DNA of 64,000 nucleotides, from assembly GCA_001724275.1 (NCBI GenBank), contig MEDZ01000025.1:21827-85826 (forward strand), given 5' to 3'. This DNA is from Gemmatimonadetes bacterium SCN 70-22. GTDB lineage: Bacteria; Gemmatimonadota; Gemmatimonadetes; Gemmatimonadales; Gemmatimonadaceae. This document shows positions 1-11,484 of this stretch, in pieces; the stretch's first letter is position 1, and every line of letters starts with the position of its first letter. Under the pieces are notes generated by a model, which did no database searches, was not told where the DNA came from, and was given only the letters and a program-made list of their open reading frames with translations. The position numbers and the translations under genes were made by a program.

Positions 1-1470
1 GGTGAGCATCGCCCGCGCCTTGTTCTCCGTCTCCTCCCACTCCCGGGCGGCGACGGAGTCGGCGACGATCCCGGCCCCGGCCTGCACGCTCGCCACGCCC
101 CCGGCCACCACGCAGGTGCGGATCGTGATGGCGAGGTCCATGCGCGAGTCGCCGGCGGCGATGTAGCCCACGGCGCCGGCATACGGGCCGCGACACTCCG
201 GCTCCAGCTCGTCGATGATCTCCATCGCCCGCACCTTGGGGGCCCCGGTCATCGTCCCGGCCGGGAAGGTGGCGCGGAAGGCGTCCAGCGACGACAGCCC
301 CTCGCGCAGGCGCCCCTGCACCTCGCTCACCAGGTGCAATACGTGGGAATAGCGCTCGACGGTCATCAGCTCCGTCACCCGCACGCTTCCGTACTCGGCG
401 ATGCGCCCCACGTCGTTGCGGCCCAGATCCACCAGCATCACGTGCTCGGCCCGCTCCTTCTCGTCGGCTGCAAGCTCGTCGGCCATGCGGGCGTCCTCGG
501 CCGGGGTGCCTCCCCGCGGCCGTGTCCCCGCGATCGGGCGCACCGTCACCGTGCGATCGACGACCCGCACGAGGAGTTCGGGCGACGATCCCACCAGCTC
601 CACCCCGTCCAGCGCCAGGTGGTACATGTACGGCGACGGGTTCAGGACGCGGAGCGCGCGGTACAGCGTCGTCGTGTCGAAGTCGAGCGGGACCTCGATG
701 CGGCGGGCCAGCAGCGCCTGGAAGCAGTCGCCGGCGAGGATGTACTCGCGGATCCGCTCCACGTCGCGCTCGAACGCCTCGCGCGTGTACGACGACGTCC
801 CGTGCGCCCGCGGCGCGGAGGGGTCGAAGCTCACCGCCTGCAACGGCGACGGCGCCCGCAGCCGTCGCTCCAGCTCGTCCAGCTCGCCTAACGCCTCGTC
901 GTAGCGCTGGCGCAGCGTGGCGCCGCCCGGCTCCCCCCCGTCGCCGCCCGTCTCGACGGCGACCACGAGCCGTGCCTGTCCGCGCAGGTTGTCGACGATC
1001 ACCAGCGACCGCGTGAAGACGAAGCAGGCGTCGGGGGCCGGCACGCGCCGCGGGGGCGGGGTGGGCAGGTGCTCGATGGCGCGCACGACGTCGTACGAGA
1101 AGTAGCCGACCGCCCCCGCCCAGAACTCCCCGAGCTCGGGGACGCGGGCGGCGCGCTCCTCCCGCAGGCGCGCCTGCAGGTCGTCGATCGGGTCGCCGAC
1201 CTCGGTGGCGCCGTGCCACCCCCGCGCGGGGGTCCAGCGCTCCACGGTGCGCCCCGTCAGGCGCCACGCGCCCCTCGGTTCCGTCCCGATGAAGGTGTAA
1301 CGCGACCACGTCTCCCCTCCCGCCGGCGCCGATTCCAGCAGGAAGGCGAACGGGCCCCGGCGCAGCTTGGCGAACGCCGAGACCGGGGTGTCGGTATCAA
1401 GGAGGATGTCGCGCCACACCGGGACCAGGTCCGCGCCCTGGGCGCGTCGTTCGAATTCGGCAAAGCTCAC
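1..1470 (-). CDS. trpE: Anthranilate synthase component I (partial, C-terminus outside window)
   Basis: Chorismate-binding enzyme making anthranilate from chorismate with a glutamine amidotransferase partner, the first step of tryptophan synthesis. About 490 codons are visible. The N-terminal tryptophan-feedback motif FLLES is present, followed by LNPSPYMYHL, GSSPE, PIAGTRPRG, ERAEHVMLVDLGRNDVGR, FPAGTMTGAPKVRAMEII and VQAGAGIVADS, all typical of the TrpE/PabB/MenF family. The LLES motif favours TrpE over PabB or MenF. The start chosen is GTG at 1470, preceded by GGAG at a spacing of 7. The reading frame runs off the left edge with only a short C-terminal tail missing. The gene is divergent from the barrel protein at 1523. 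It carries one CGTTAGGC octamer (886-893). Confidence 0.9.
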   Translation of the reverse strand, partial: MSFAEFERRAQGADLVPVWRDILLDTDTPVSAFAKLRRGPFAFLLESAPAGGETWSRYTFIGTEPRGAWRLTGRTVERWTPARGWHGATEVGDPIDDLQARLREERAARVPELGEFWAGAVGYFSYDVVRAIEHLPTPPPRRVPAPDACFVFTRSLVIVDNLRGQARLVVAVETGGDGGEPGGATLRQRYDEALGELDELERRLRAPSPLQAVSFDPSAPRAHGTSSYTREAFERDVERIREYILAGDCFQALLARRIEVPLDFDTTTLYRALRVLNPSPYMYHLALDGVELVGSSPELLVRVVDRTVTVRPIAGTRPRGGTPAEDARMADELAADEKERAEHVMLVDLGRNDVGRIAEYGSVRVTELMTVERYSHVLHLVSEVQGRLREGLSSLDAFRATFPAGTMTGAPKVRAMEIIDELEPECRGPYAGAVGYIAAGDSRMDLAITIRTCVVAGGVASVQAGAGIVADSVAAREWEETENKARAMLT

Positions 1471-1485
1471 GTCTTGACTCCGCTT

Positions 1486-1506
1486 GCTGGCGCCGACGAC
1501 GCCAGC
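1486..1506. promoter_or_regulatory. 7-bp inverted repeat between divergent trpE and barrel gene
   Basis: GCTGGCG (1486-1492) and CGCCAGC (1500-1506) are perfectly complementary around a 7-nt loop, in the 52-bp gap between two divergent starts. GATAAT at 1508-1513 could be a -10 for the gene starting at 1523, which would give a nearly leaderless message. The repeat could be an operator or a 5'-end hairpin. No protein family can be assigned to it from sequence. Confidence 0.3.
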
Positions 1507-1522
1507 CGATAATTCGCCCATC

Positions 1523-3676
1523 ATGTCGCGCGCGCTTGCGAGGTCGCTGTTGCTGGCCGCCGCCACCGCCGCCGCCTTCCCCGCGGCAGCGGGGGGGCAA
1601 CGCGCATGGAACGACGCGGTGTCGCGCCAGCTGGTCGAACGGGCCACCGCGCGTCGGGCGCGACAACTCGCCGACTCGGGGCTCACCGACTACCAGGCTC
1701 TCGCGCACGGCTACCTGACCTTCCTCGCCCAGCTCGGTGAGGGCTTCCCCATCCCGCCCAAGGTGGTCAAGGGCGACGAGTTGATGCTGGAAGTCTATTG
1801 GCGCGCGCCGAACTACAGCAAGCAATGGATCGTGGGTCGTCGCGATACGCTCCTCCTCCCCACCGACATCAACTACCACCGCGACCACCTGGGGATCGTC
1901 CAGGGCAACTTCCCCGACATCATCCGCCTGGGCGACGGCGACGAGGTGCGCGACGTCGCCCACCCGCTCTCGGCGCGCGGGCTGGCGACCTACGACTACC
2001 AGCTCGCCGACTCGCTCCGATTCGAGATCCCCGGGCGCACCATCGACGTATACGAGGTGAAGGTCCGCCCACGGGATGATCGTGAGCCGGCCGCCGTGGG
2101 GGCCGTGTACATCGCGCGCGACGACGCCCAGGTCGTGCGCATGGCCTTCTCCTTCACGCGGAGCGCCCTCAAGGACGCCCAGCTCGAGGACGTCTCGATC
2201 GTGATCGAGAACTCGCTCATCGAGGGGCGCTACTGGCTCCCGCGCCGGCAGGAGATCGAGATCCGCCGCACCGGCAGCTGGATGGACTTCCCCGCGCGCG
2301 GGATCATCCGCGGGCGCTGGGAGATCCGCGACTACCAGGTGAACCAGGGGGGGACGGTGGCCATGTCGCCCGGCCCCGAGATCGACTACGCCCCCCCGCA
2401 GCGCCGCGCGCGCTTCCGGTGGCCCGACACGCCGCTGGCGGCGGCGATCGGCGCCGACGTGCAGCTGGCGACCGACGACGACCTTCGACAGGTGCAAGAC
2501 GAGGCCCGCCGACTGGTCCGCGCGCAGGCGCTGCAGCGCACGCAGGCCACCCTCCCGTCGGTCCGCTCGTTTTCCGACGTCGCCCGGGTCACGCGCGCCG
2601 AAGGGCTCGCCCTCGGCGCCGGGCTGCGGCGCCGGCTCGGGGCAGGCTTCGACGCCGCGGTCATGGGACGCTTCGGCCTCTCCGACCACCAGGCCAAGGG
2701 GACCGCCTCCCTGGGGTGGGAACGCGCCGACGGAGTCGCCCTCCGCCTGCGCGCCTTCCGCGACTATCGCGACGCCGGCGACGACGCCGAAACCTCGCGC
2801 ATCCGCAACTCCATCGCCGCCCAGGAATTCGGAAGCGACTACACGCAACCGTTCGATGCGCGTGGCGCGGCGGCCACGCTGCAGCTTGGCGCTCATGCGG
2901 GACTGCGCTGGACTCTCGACGGCGGCTATGAGTGGCACCAGGCGGTGTCGGTCGCGGCGCGCCCGTCGTGGGGACGCTACGAGCCGGCCATCGCCGCCTA
3001 TCGAGGGCGCGGTCCGCGCGTCTCGATCGGCGTGGAGCGCCCCAACGGTCCATGGTGGGGCGGAACGATGCTGCGCGCCCGGGGCGAGATCCGCGCCGGA
3101 CGGCTCCGCGCCTGGCCCGCGGCCGAGCCACCGGCCATCGACTCCGCGGCGCCTGGGCGCTACGTGCGGTTCTTCGCCTCGGCGGAACTCACGCGCCCCG
3201 TGGGACGTGGGGAGCTGGCGCTGCGCATGGCCGGGGGGAGCGCCGACGCCCAGGGGACACTCCCCCCGCAGCTCTTCCTCTTCGCCGGAGGCCCCCTCTC
3301 GGCCCCGGGTTACGACTTCCATCAGTTCCAGAGCCGGGCCCTCGTCACGCAGCACGTGGAGTGGCGCTTTCCCGTCCCGTTCATCGCCATTCCGCTCGGC
3401 AGGTGGGGACGGATCCCCGGCGAGGCCCGCCTGGCCCCCTATCTCCACGGCGTTCATTCCGCGCCAGGGCTCGACGCATGGCAGCTGCCGGGCAGCGCCC
3501 AGGGTGAAGGGAGCAACGACGCCGCCCTGCGGTATCGCGCCGGATGGTACCCCTCGGCCGGCATCGGCGTCCTCTCCTTCTTCGACCTGCTCCGCCTCGA
3601 TGTCGCGCGGGGAATGAGGGACGGGCGCTGGACCTTCAGCCTCGACGTCAGCCGCGACTTCTGGCCGATTCTCTGA
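1523..3676 (+). CDS. Predicted outer-membrane beta-barrel protein (surface-antigen-like C-terminus)
   Basis: 717 residues with a signal peptide at the start (MSRALARSLLLAAATAAAF...). Residues about 60-260 form a beta-rich periplasmic-type domain with alternating YDY/VYEVKVRP and VVRMAFSF strands, reminiscent of DUF5686-type proteins. The rest reads as long amphipathic strands, with GGPLSAPGYDFHQFQSRALVT followed by EWRFPVPF. That resembles the conserved turn of the bacterial surface antigen (Omp85 C-terminal) fold. The probable role is an outer-membrane barrel of unknown cargo; POTRA repeats are not evident. ATG 1523 is preferred to the upstream in-frame start at 1484 because the signal peptide begins there. 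The stop is followed by about 150 nt before the secretion ATPase. Confidence 0.6.
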   Translation: MSRALARSLLLAAATAAAFPAAAGGQRAWNDAVSRQLVERATARRARQLADSGLTDYQALAHGYLTFLAQLGEGFPIPPKVVKGDELMLEVYWRAPNYSKQWIVGRRDTLLLPTDINYHRDHLGIVQGNFPDIIRLGDGDEVRDVAHPLSARGLATYDYQLADSLRFEIPGRTIDVYEVKVRPRDDREPAAVGAVYIARDDAQVVRMAFSFTRSALKDAQLEDVSIVIENSLIEGRYWLPRRQEIEIRRTGSWMDFPARGIIRGRWEIRDYQVNQGGTVAMSPGPEIDYAPPQRRARFRWPDTPLAAAIGADVQLATDDDLRQVQDEARRLVRAQALQRTQATLPSVRSFSDVARVTRAEGLALGAGLRRRLGAGFDAAVMGRFGLSDHQAKGTASLGWERADGVALRLRAFRDYRDAGDDAETSRIRNSIAAQEFGSDYTQPFDARGAAATLQLGAHAGLRWTLDGGYEWHQAVSVAARPSWGRYEPAIAAYRGRGPRVSIGVERPNGPWWGGTMLRARGEIRAGRLRAWPAAEPPAIDSAAPGRYVRFFASAELTRPVGRGELALRMAGGSADAQGTLPPQLFLFAGGPLSAPGYDFHQFQSRALVTQHVEWRFPVPFIAIPLGRWGRIPGEARLAPYLHGVHSAPGLDAWQLPGSAQGEGSNDAALRYRAGWYPSAGIGVLSFFDLLRLDVARGMRDGRWTFSLDVSRDFWPIL

Positions 3677-3824
3677 GAGAATCTGGTTACGAATCGCCGG
3701 GATGGCGGTCGATATCTGAGAGAGACGGCGCGCCTGTGTGCGTCGCCTGCCGGGGCTGGTCATCACCCCGCGACCACTCCCCACCTTTCCCTCGCTGCCC
3801 GCTGTGTCCTCGGTTGGAGAACGC

Positions 3825-6110
3825 GTGAACATGCCGCCGCGCATCATTCGTGACGACTGGCTCCTCCCCACCCTGGAGGGGCTGGTGGACGCGGAGGCCC
3901 TCGCCGAACTGCGCCAGCCGAACGTCGAGAGTCTGTGGGACACCGCGACCCGGCGCGGCTTCACGACCGACGACGCCATCCTCCAGGCGCTCTCGGCGCG
4001 CTTCCGGATGAAGATCGCCGACCTGTCGACCGCGGGCGCCGAGGCGTGCGAGGCCGTCCCCGAGTCGCTGGCGCGCAAGTACCGCATCGTCCCGTTGCAG
4101 GTGACGGACGCGGTGCTCGACATCGCGACCGCCGACCCCCACGACCTCGACTGCGAGCGGACGCTCGGCTTCGCCACCGGGCGAACCATCCGCATGCACC
4201 TGGCCGCCCCGTCGCGCCTGGTGGAGCGCATCGACGAGCTGTATCGCCCCGAGAGCTCGGTGGAGAAGCTCCTGGAGGGGATGCACCAGTACGACGTCCA
4301 GTCGCTCACCGAGCAGGCCGACTCCGCCGATCTCGACCTCTCGGCCGACAAGGCGTCGGAGCGCCCCATCATCCGGCTGGTCGACCACATCATCGCCGAG
4401 GGGATCCAGCAGCGGGCCAGCGACATCCACCTCGAGACGCAGGAGCTGGGGGTACGCGTGCACTATCGCGTCGACGGCGTCCTGCGTCACGCCCTCACGC
4501 TCCCCCGCGCGGTCGGCGTCCCGCTCGTCTCGCGCATCAAGATCATCTCCGGGCTCGACATCGCGGATCGCCTTCGCCCGCAGGACGGGCGCGCCCGGGT
4601 CTCGGTGGACGGGAAGCGCGTGGACCTGCGCGTCTCGACCCTCCCCGCCTCGGCCGGCGAGAAGGTCGTGATCCGCATCCTCGACTCGAGCAACAACATC
4701 CTGTCGTTGGAGAGCCTCGGGGTGTGCGCGGTGGACTTCGAGCGCATCCAGTCGCTGGTCAACCTGCGCGAGGGGATCGTCCTGGTGACCGGCCCGACGG
4801 GGTCGGGGAAGACGACCACGCTGTACGCGGCGCTGCGCACCATCCAGACGCGCGGCGTCAACATCGTGACGGTCGAGGACCCGGTGGAGTACAAGCTCGC
4901 CGGCGTCGTGCAGGTGCAAGTGAACGAGAAGGCGGGGCTCACCTTCGCCGCGGCGCTCCGGTCCATCCTCCGGCAGGATCCCGACGTCGTCCTCGTCGGC
5001 GAGGTGCGCGACCGGGAGACGGCGGGGATCGCGATCCAGGCCTCGCTCACGGGGCACCTCGTCCTGTCCACCCTGCACACCATCGACGCGGCCAGCTCCA
5101 TCGCGCGGCTGGTCGACATCGGCGTGGAGAGCTACAAGATCGGGGCGGCCCTGAAGGGGGTGGTGGCGCAGCGCCTGGTGCGCCGCCTCTGCCCCGCCTG
5201 CCGGGCCCCCATGACCGCCCCCGTCCCCGACCGGGTGCAGCGCTGGCTTCCCGCGGAGACGAAGCTCCAGCGCGCCGTCGGCTGCAACGAATGCGGCGGC
5301 ACGGGGTATCGCGGGCGCCTGGCCATCATGGAGGTGCTCCTGGTCGATGGCGAGGTGGAGCGGCGCATCGCCGCGGGCGAATCGACGGAGAAGATCGTGG
5401 AGGCGGCGCGAACCGGCGGGATGCGCTCCCTCTGGGAGTCGGGGATCGACCACGTGGCGGCGGGCACCACCGACATCGAGGAGCTCCTGCGCGTGGTGGA
5501 GGTCCCGCTCGACCAGCCCGTCGTTCGCCGCGAACACCGAGCCGAGCCGCGTCACCTCACGCGCGACTCGGGCTCCCCGGCGGCCGGAACGTCTCGCCCG
5601 ACGCCGGCTGCGCCCGCCCCGCTCGCCCCGCCGACCCCGGCCCCGGCTCCTCCTCCGCCCTCGTCCCGGGCCGCGTCCATCTTCGGCGACGATGTCCTGG
5701 AGTTGGTGGATGACGTCGCCCCCGCCCATCGGCGTGGGGAGAAGGGGACGGTCCTCCTGGTCGAGGACGAGGAGTCGCTGCGCCTGGTGCTGCGCGACCT
5801 GCTGGAGCGCGACGGCTTCACGGTGGTCGAGGCCGCCGACGGGATCGCCGCGCTCGACGAGATCGACCGGTCTGCCCCGGATGCCATCGTCCTCGACCTC
5901 AATCTCCCTCGCCTCGACGGCTACGGCGTGCTGGCTCGCCTGCGGTCCCGCCCGGGGACGCAGGAGATTCCGATCGTGGTGCTCACCGCCAAGGCGGACG
6001 AGGAGAACGAGGTGCGGGTCTTCGAATCGGGGGCCGACGACTTCCTGACCAAGCCATTCAGGCCGAGGGCGCTGACCGCTCGATTGCGCGCCCTGCTACG
6101 CCGGAGTTAG
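3825..6110 (+). CDS. PilB/GspE-family assembly ATPase fused to a C-terminal response-regulator receiver domain
   Basis: 761 residues. Residues about 1-150 match the GspE/MshE N-terminal module. The secretion ATPase follows, with Walker A GPTGSGKTT near 322, an Asp box, Walker B DPDVVLVGEVRD near 385, and a two-CxxC zinc site (CPAC...CNEC) around 456-492. This part powers type IV pilus or type II secretion pseudopilus assembly at the inner membrane. A Pro/Ala linker (about 590-625) leads to a complete receiver domain from about 640, with acidic VEDEE, phospho-acceptor Asp in VLDLNLP (near 691), LTAK and the KPF lysine. Start GTG 3825 follows GGAG; ATG 3831 is possible. No other pilus genes are adjacent; the only possible partner in the window is prepilin peptidase at 59.7 kb. 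Confidence 0.85.
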   Translation: MNMPPRIIRDDWLLPTLEGLVDAEALAELRQPNVESLWDTATRRGFTTDDAILQALSARFRMKIADLSTAGAEACEAVPESLARKYRIVPLQVTDAVLDIATADPHDLDCERTLGFATGRTIRMHLAAPSRLVERIDELYRPESSVEKLLEGMHQYDVQSLTEQADSADLDLSADKASERPIIRLVDHIIAEGIQQRASDIHLETQELGVRVHYRVDGVLRHALTLPRAVGVPLVSRIKIISGLDIADRLRPQDGRARVSVDGKRVDLRVSTLPASAGEKVVIRILDSSNNILSLESLGVCAVDFERIQSLVNLREGIVLVTGPTGSGKTTTLYAALRTIQTRGVNIVTVEDPVEYKLAGVVQVQVNEKAGLTFAAALRSILRQDPDVVLVGEVRDRETAGIAIQASLTGHLVLSTLHTIDAASSIARLVDIGVESYKIGAALKGVVAQRLVRRLCPACRAPMTAPVPDRVQRWLPAETKLQRAVGCNECGGTGYRGRLAIMEVLLVDGEVERRIAAGESTEKIVEAARTGGMRSLWESGIDHVAAGTTDIEELLRVVEVPLDQPVVRREHRAEPRHLTRDSGSPAAGTSRPTPAAPAPLAPPTPAPAPPPPSSRAASIFGDDVLELVDDVAPAHRRGEKGTVLLVEDEESLRLVLRDLLERDGFTVVEAADGIAALDEIDRSAPDAIVLDLNLPRLDGYGVLARLRSRPGTQEIPIVVLTAKADEENEVRVFESGADDFLTKPFRPRALTARLRALLRRS

Positions 6111-6132
6111 GGTGTGAGGTGGTGAGGTTCGG

Positions 6133-6160
6133 CGGGAGCACGGGTTGGTGCTCCCGTTTC
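6133..6160 (+). terminator. Rho-independent-like terminator after the ATPase gene
   Basis: A 9-bp perfect stem (6133-6141 with 6148-6156) with a 6-nt loop, followed by TTTC. It lies 22 nt past the ATPase stop and just before the Nudix ribosome-binding site, so it probably ends the upstream transcript, or attenuates into the next gene. Confidence 0.6.
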
Positions 6161-6176
6161 TACTTGGGAGCATTTC

Positions 6177-6641
6177 ATGGCCGAGCTCAAGGTGGGGGTC
6201 ATCGACCTCTTCGTGATCGATCCGCGCCCCGAGGGGTGGAAGGTTCTGGTCTTGCGCCGGGCAGAGGGGACGCGCTGCACCGGGGCGTGGGAGGTGGTGC
6301 ACGGGCGGATCGAGGGCGCGGAACGCCCCGAGGAGGCGGCCGAGCGGGAGCTGCGCGAGGAGACGGGACTCGCGCTCCGCCGCCTGTACAACGTGGCGTG
6401 CCACCCGTTCTACCTCCACCGCTTCGGCGTGGTGCAGGTCGCCGTGGTCTTCGCCGCCTTCGCCGACAGCGAGGGGGCAGTCGTGCTCGGGGGCGAGCAC
6501 GACATGGCGGAGTGGGTCGGCGTGGATGAAGCGCTGTCCCGACTGGCCTGGCCACGTTCGCGGGCCTCGCTTCGTGACATCCAGTCGCTCCTGGCCAACG
6601 GCGATGCCGGGCCGGTGGAGGATGTGCTGCGGGTGAAGTAG
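6177..6641 (+). CDS. Nudix hydrolase
   Basis: 154-residue pyrophosphohydrolase with an exact Nudix box (G-x5-E-x7-RELREETGL, starting at GRIEGAE). It would cleave a nucleoside diphosphate linked to another moiety, using Mg2+ held by the REXXEE glutamates. The surrounding strands (DLFVIDP, WEVVHGRIEG, VVQVAVVFAAF) resemble MutT/NudB-type enzymes such as dihydroneopterin triphosphate pyrophosphatase, but the substrate cannot be read from sequence. ATG 6177 follows GGGAG at a spacing of 6. It stands alone on the plus strand between a terminator and a convergent acyltransferase gene. Confidence 0.85.
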   Translation: MAELKVGVIDLFVIDPRPEGWKVLVLRRAEGTRCTGAWEVVHGRIEGAERPEEAAERELREETGLALRRLYNVACHPFYLHRFGVVQVAVVFAAFADSEGAVVLGGEHDMAEWVGVDEALSRLAWPRSRASLRDIQSLLANGDAGPVEDVLRVK

Positions 6642-6677
6642 GGCGGGGCTCGGACAGGCGCTCCGCTGCTCTGGCGC

Positions 6678-7478
6678 TCAGCCGCTGGGGGCGTTGGGCT
6701 TGACGCGCACGCTCTTGGCGGGGATTCCGACGTTCACGTGGTAGGGGCGGACGTCCTTGGTGGCGACGGCGCTGGCCCCGACCATCGCCTGCTCGCGGAC
6801 GCGGACACCGGCGAGCACGGTGGCGTGGTAGGTGACGCGCACGCCGTCCTCGAGCACCGTGACGGCATTGGTGACGTCGGCCTGCTCGACGATGCTGTGC
6901 GTGTGCGAGTAGATGTTGGCGTAGTCGCTGATCGAGACCTTGTTGCCGAGCACGATCCCGCCGCGGTCGTCGAGGAGGACGTGGCGGTGGACGACGACGT
7001 CGTCGCCGACCTCCATGTTGTATCCGAACGAGAACTCCACGTGCTGGAAGCACTTGAAGTTGTTCCCGCAGCGCCGGAAGATGCGCGGCGCCAGGAGGCG
7101 GCGCAGCTTGACGCCCAGCTCCACGTTCTGTCCCGCCAGCGGCAACCGGTCGAAGGAGTACCAGAGCCAGAGGAGCGGCTTGACGGGCTGGAAGCGCGCG
7201 TCGTCGCAGTCGGCGTAGAACTCCGGCTCGAGGGTGATGTGGCGCGGGTCCAGCTGGGAGAGGGCGAGGCGGGTGCCTAACGGTACCGCCGGGTCGGCGA
7301 GGGCCTCGTCGAGGTGCGGGGCATATTGGGGCCAGGCGAGCTCGGCGAGGGTGTCGCGGCACAGGGCGGCGCGGTCGCACGCCGGGTCGGCGAGGGCGGC
7401 GTCGAGGCGCTCGAGCCAGGCGTCGGCGAGGGGGGCGCTGGGGCGCGGGGGGAGCTGGCGGAGGGGGAGCCAGGCCAT
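6678..7478 (-). CDS. Hexapeptide-repeat (left-handed beta-helix) acyltransferase
   Basis: 266 residues. The C-terminal half carries hexapeptide repeats (VGDDVVVHRHVLLDD, IVLGNKVSISDYANIYSHTHSI, VLAGVRVREQAMVGASAVATKDV), ending in the usual VNVGIPAKSVRV. That is the signature of maltose/serine/virginiamycin-type O-acetyltransferases using acetyl-CoA. The YSHTHSI histidines sit where the catalytic His is expected. The N-terminal 110 residues are helical and not recognised. An upstream in-frame ATG at 7619 would overlap the neighbouring gene and read through a repeat, so ATG 7478 is preferred. No acceptor substrate can be named. Confidence 0.75.
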   Translation of the reverse strand: MAWLPLRQLPPRPSAPLADAWLERLDAALADPACDRAALCRDTLAELAWPQYAPHLDEALADPAVPLGTRLALSQLDPRHITLEPEFYADCDDARFQPVKPLLWLWYSFDRLPLAGQNVELGVKLRRLLAPRIFRRCGNNFKCFQHVEFSFGYNMEVGDDVVVHRHVLLDDRGGIVLGNKVSISDYANIYSHTHSIVEQADVTNAVTVLEDGVRVTYHATVLAGVRVREQAMVGASAVATKDVRPYHVNVGIPAKSVRVKPNAPSG

Positions 7479-7498
7479 GGGGACTCTCGCGTCGGGGG

Positions 7499-7531
7499 GA
7501 AGGGCGAGGGGAAGGGCGAGGGGAAGGGAGG
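7499..7531. repeat. 12-bp purine-rich tandem repeat in the leader of the acyltransferase gene
   Basis: About 2.5 copies of a [16 protein letters not shown] unit lie 20 bp upstream of the minus-strand start at 7478, so the sense strand is almost pure pyrimidine. It belongs to the recurring class of leader repeats described in the findings. Confidence 0.6.
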
Positions 7532-7546
7532 CGTCCTCGTCGTGGG

Positions 7547-8257
7547 TCAGGGCCGGGCGGCGGCGCGCGAGCGGACCAGGGCGCGTTCGCGCTCGATGCG
7601 GTGCAGGAGGATCGACCACTCGTCGTTGCGCGCGGTCTCGTAGACGATGGCCAGCGGCTGGTTCACGTCCAGCTGCCCGTCGAAGACGTACAGCGCGTGC
7701 TGCACCTCGCGCTGCCGCAGGCGTTGCGCGCCGAAGCCGGGGGAGAGCGGGATGACGTCGAGCGGCTGGAAGTCGCGCCCGACGTTGGAGATGTTGACCT
7801 CCATGGGGCTGAAGCGCGTCTCGCCCTGCTCGAGGGCGAAGAACGAGACGTACCAGAGGCTCAGGCGGGGGAGGGCGGTGCGGCGTTGCAGCTGCTCGAG
7901 GCGCTCGCGCTGGCTCGCCACCAGGTCCCGCAGTGCCCGGTACGAGTCGGGCGAGAGGACGCGGATCACCGTCTCGTCGAGCGGGATCGCCCGCACCTGC
8001 AAGCCGAACTGCGACACCCGCAGGGCAATGTCGTCCTGTCGCAGCGTCCCGAACCCCGGGGGGACCAGCATCGCGCTGCTGTCGCGCCCCGCCCCGCGCT
8101 CGGGCGGCGCGCGATCGGCCGCCGCGCTATCCGGCGCCGTGCTATCGGGCGTCGCGCGTGCTGCTGGCGGCATCCCCCCGCGGCGGGGCGCGGGAGCGCA
8201 GGCGGCGAGCCCGGCCACGCCCAGCCCGGCCGTCCCCAGCAGCAGCGCCCGCCGCAT
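7547..8257 (-). CDS. Predicted lipoprotein of unknown function
   Basis: 236 residues. The N-terminus MRRALLLGTAGLGVAGLAAC is a lipoprotein signal with lipobox GLAAC. A Pro/Ala/Asp-rich spacer to about residue 60 is followed by a compact domain containing FGTLRQDDIALRV, ETVIRVLSPDSYRALRDLV and LSLWYVSFFALEQGETRFSP. I do not recognise the family. ATG 8257 is chosen because the signal sequence begins there, although the frame is open to 8908 inside engB. It is probably the last gene downstream of engB, from which it is separated by an 89-bp GC-rich repetitive spacer. Confidence 0.65.
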   Translation of the reverse strand: MRRALLLGTAGLGVAGLAACAPAPRRGGMPPAARATPDSTAPDSAAADRAPPERGAGRDSSAMLVPPGFGTLRQDDIALRVSQFGLQVRAIPLDETVIRVLSPDSYRALRDLVASQRERLEQLQRRTALPRLSLWYVSFFALEQGETRFSPMEVNISNVGRDFQPLDVIPLSPGFGAQRLRQREVQHALYVFDGQLDVNQPLAIVYETARNDEWSILLHRIERERALVRSRAAARP

Positions 8258-8346
8258 CACCGCCCGCCGCGCCGTCCGCCGCGCCGTCCGCCGCGGCGCC
8301 GCCGCCGTGCCGCCGCCATGCCGGCCGCCACCGTGCCGCCGCCCCC

Positions 8347-9002
8347 TCACCCCCCCTCCTTCCGCCACGCCGGCTCCGACACCAGCGCCACCACCGCCTC
8401 CGCCAGTTCGTCGCGCCCGGCCCCCGAGTGCGCGCTCGAGGCGATGACCTGCGCCTCGTCCACCCCCGTCGCCTCGAGGATGGCCTGGACCCGCTCGCGC
8501 CGCGCCGCCGCCCCCAGCTTGTCGACCTTGGTGATCACGACGAGCGTGGGGATCCCGAGCTCGGCCAGGTAGTCGAGCATCGCCAGGTCCTCGTCGTTGG
8601 GGTCGCGCCGGACGTCGAGCAGGAGGACGATCCCGCGCAGCTGGCCGGTCATGCGCAGGTAGCCGTCGATGAGCGGCTGCCACGAGTGCCGGCGGCTCTT
8701 CGACACCCTCGCGTAGCCGTACCCCGGGAGGTCGACGAGGACGAAGTCGTCGTTGACCTGGAAGAAGTTCACCTCCTGCGTGCGCCCGGGCGTGCGGCTC
8801 ACGCGCGCGAACGCCTTGCGCCTGACGAGGAGGTTGAGCAACGACGACTTCCCCACGTTCGACCGCCCGATGAAGGCCACCTCGGGGAGCGCCTCCGGCG
8901 GGCGCCACCCCCCGCGCACCGCCATCCCCCCCAGGAATTGCAGGTGGCGGATGACGAGGGGGTCGCGCGGCGTGGCCGCCCGGTCGCCGCCGGCGGGCGC
9001 CA

Positions 9003-9003
<1 letters not shown>
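8347..9003 (-). CDS. engB: Ribosome biogenesis GTP-binding protein EngB/YsxC
   Basis: 218-residue small GTPase needed for large-subunit ribosome assembly. The G motifs are in order: G1 GRSNVGKSS, G2 region SRTPGRTQ, G3 DLPGYGYA, G4 TKVD and G5 SSAHSG, plus the family signature EVNFFQVN. Start ATG 9003 overlaps the lon stop codon (TGATG), so the two are translationally coupled. The C-terminus ends in a short basic tail. The lon-engB order is conserved in several bacterial groups. Confidence 0.92.
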
Positions 9004-11474
<2,471 letters not shown>

Positions 11475-11484
11475 GTTGGGCGCC

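Noticed and set aside
1486..1520. trp attenuator-type leader upstream of trpE
   Set aside because: There is only one 7-bp inverted repeat in a 52-bp divergent gap. It has no leader peptide with Trp codons and no alternative stem.
1397..4426. 1009-codon open frame on the minus strand
   Set aside because: It overlaps trpE, the barrel protein and the ATPase, all with strong family motifs. Its translation is Arg/Ala/Gly-rich with no domain. It is an antisense artefact of high GC.
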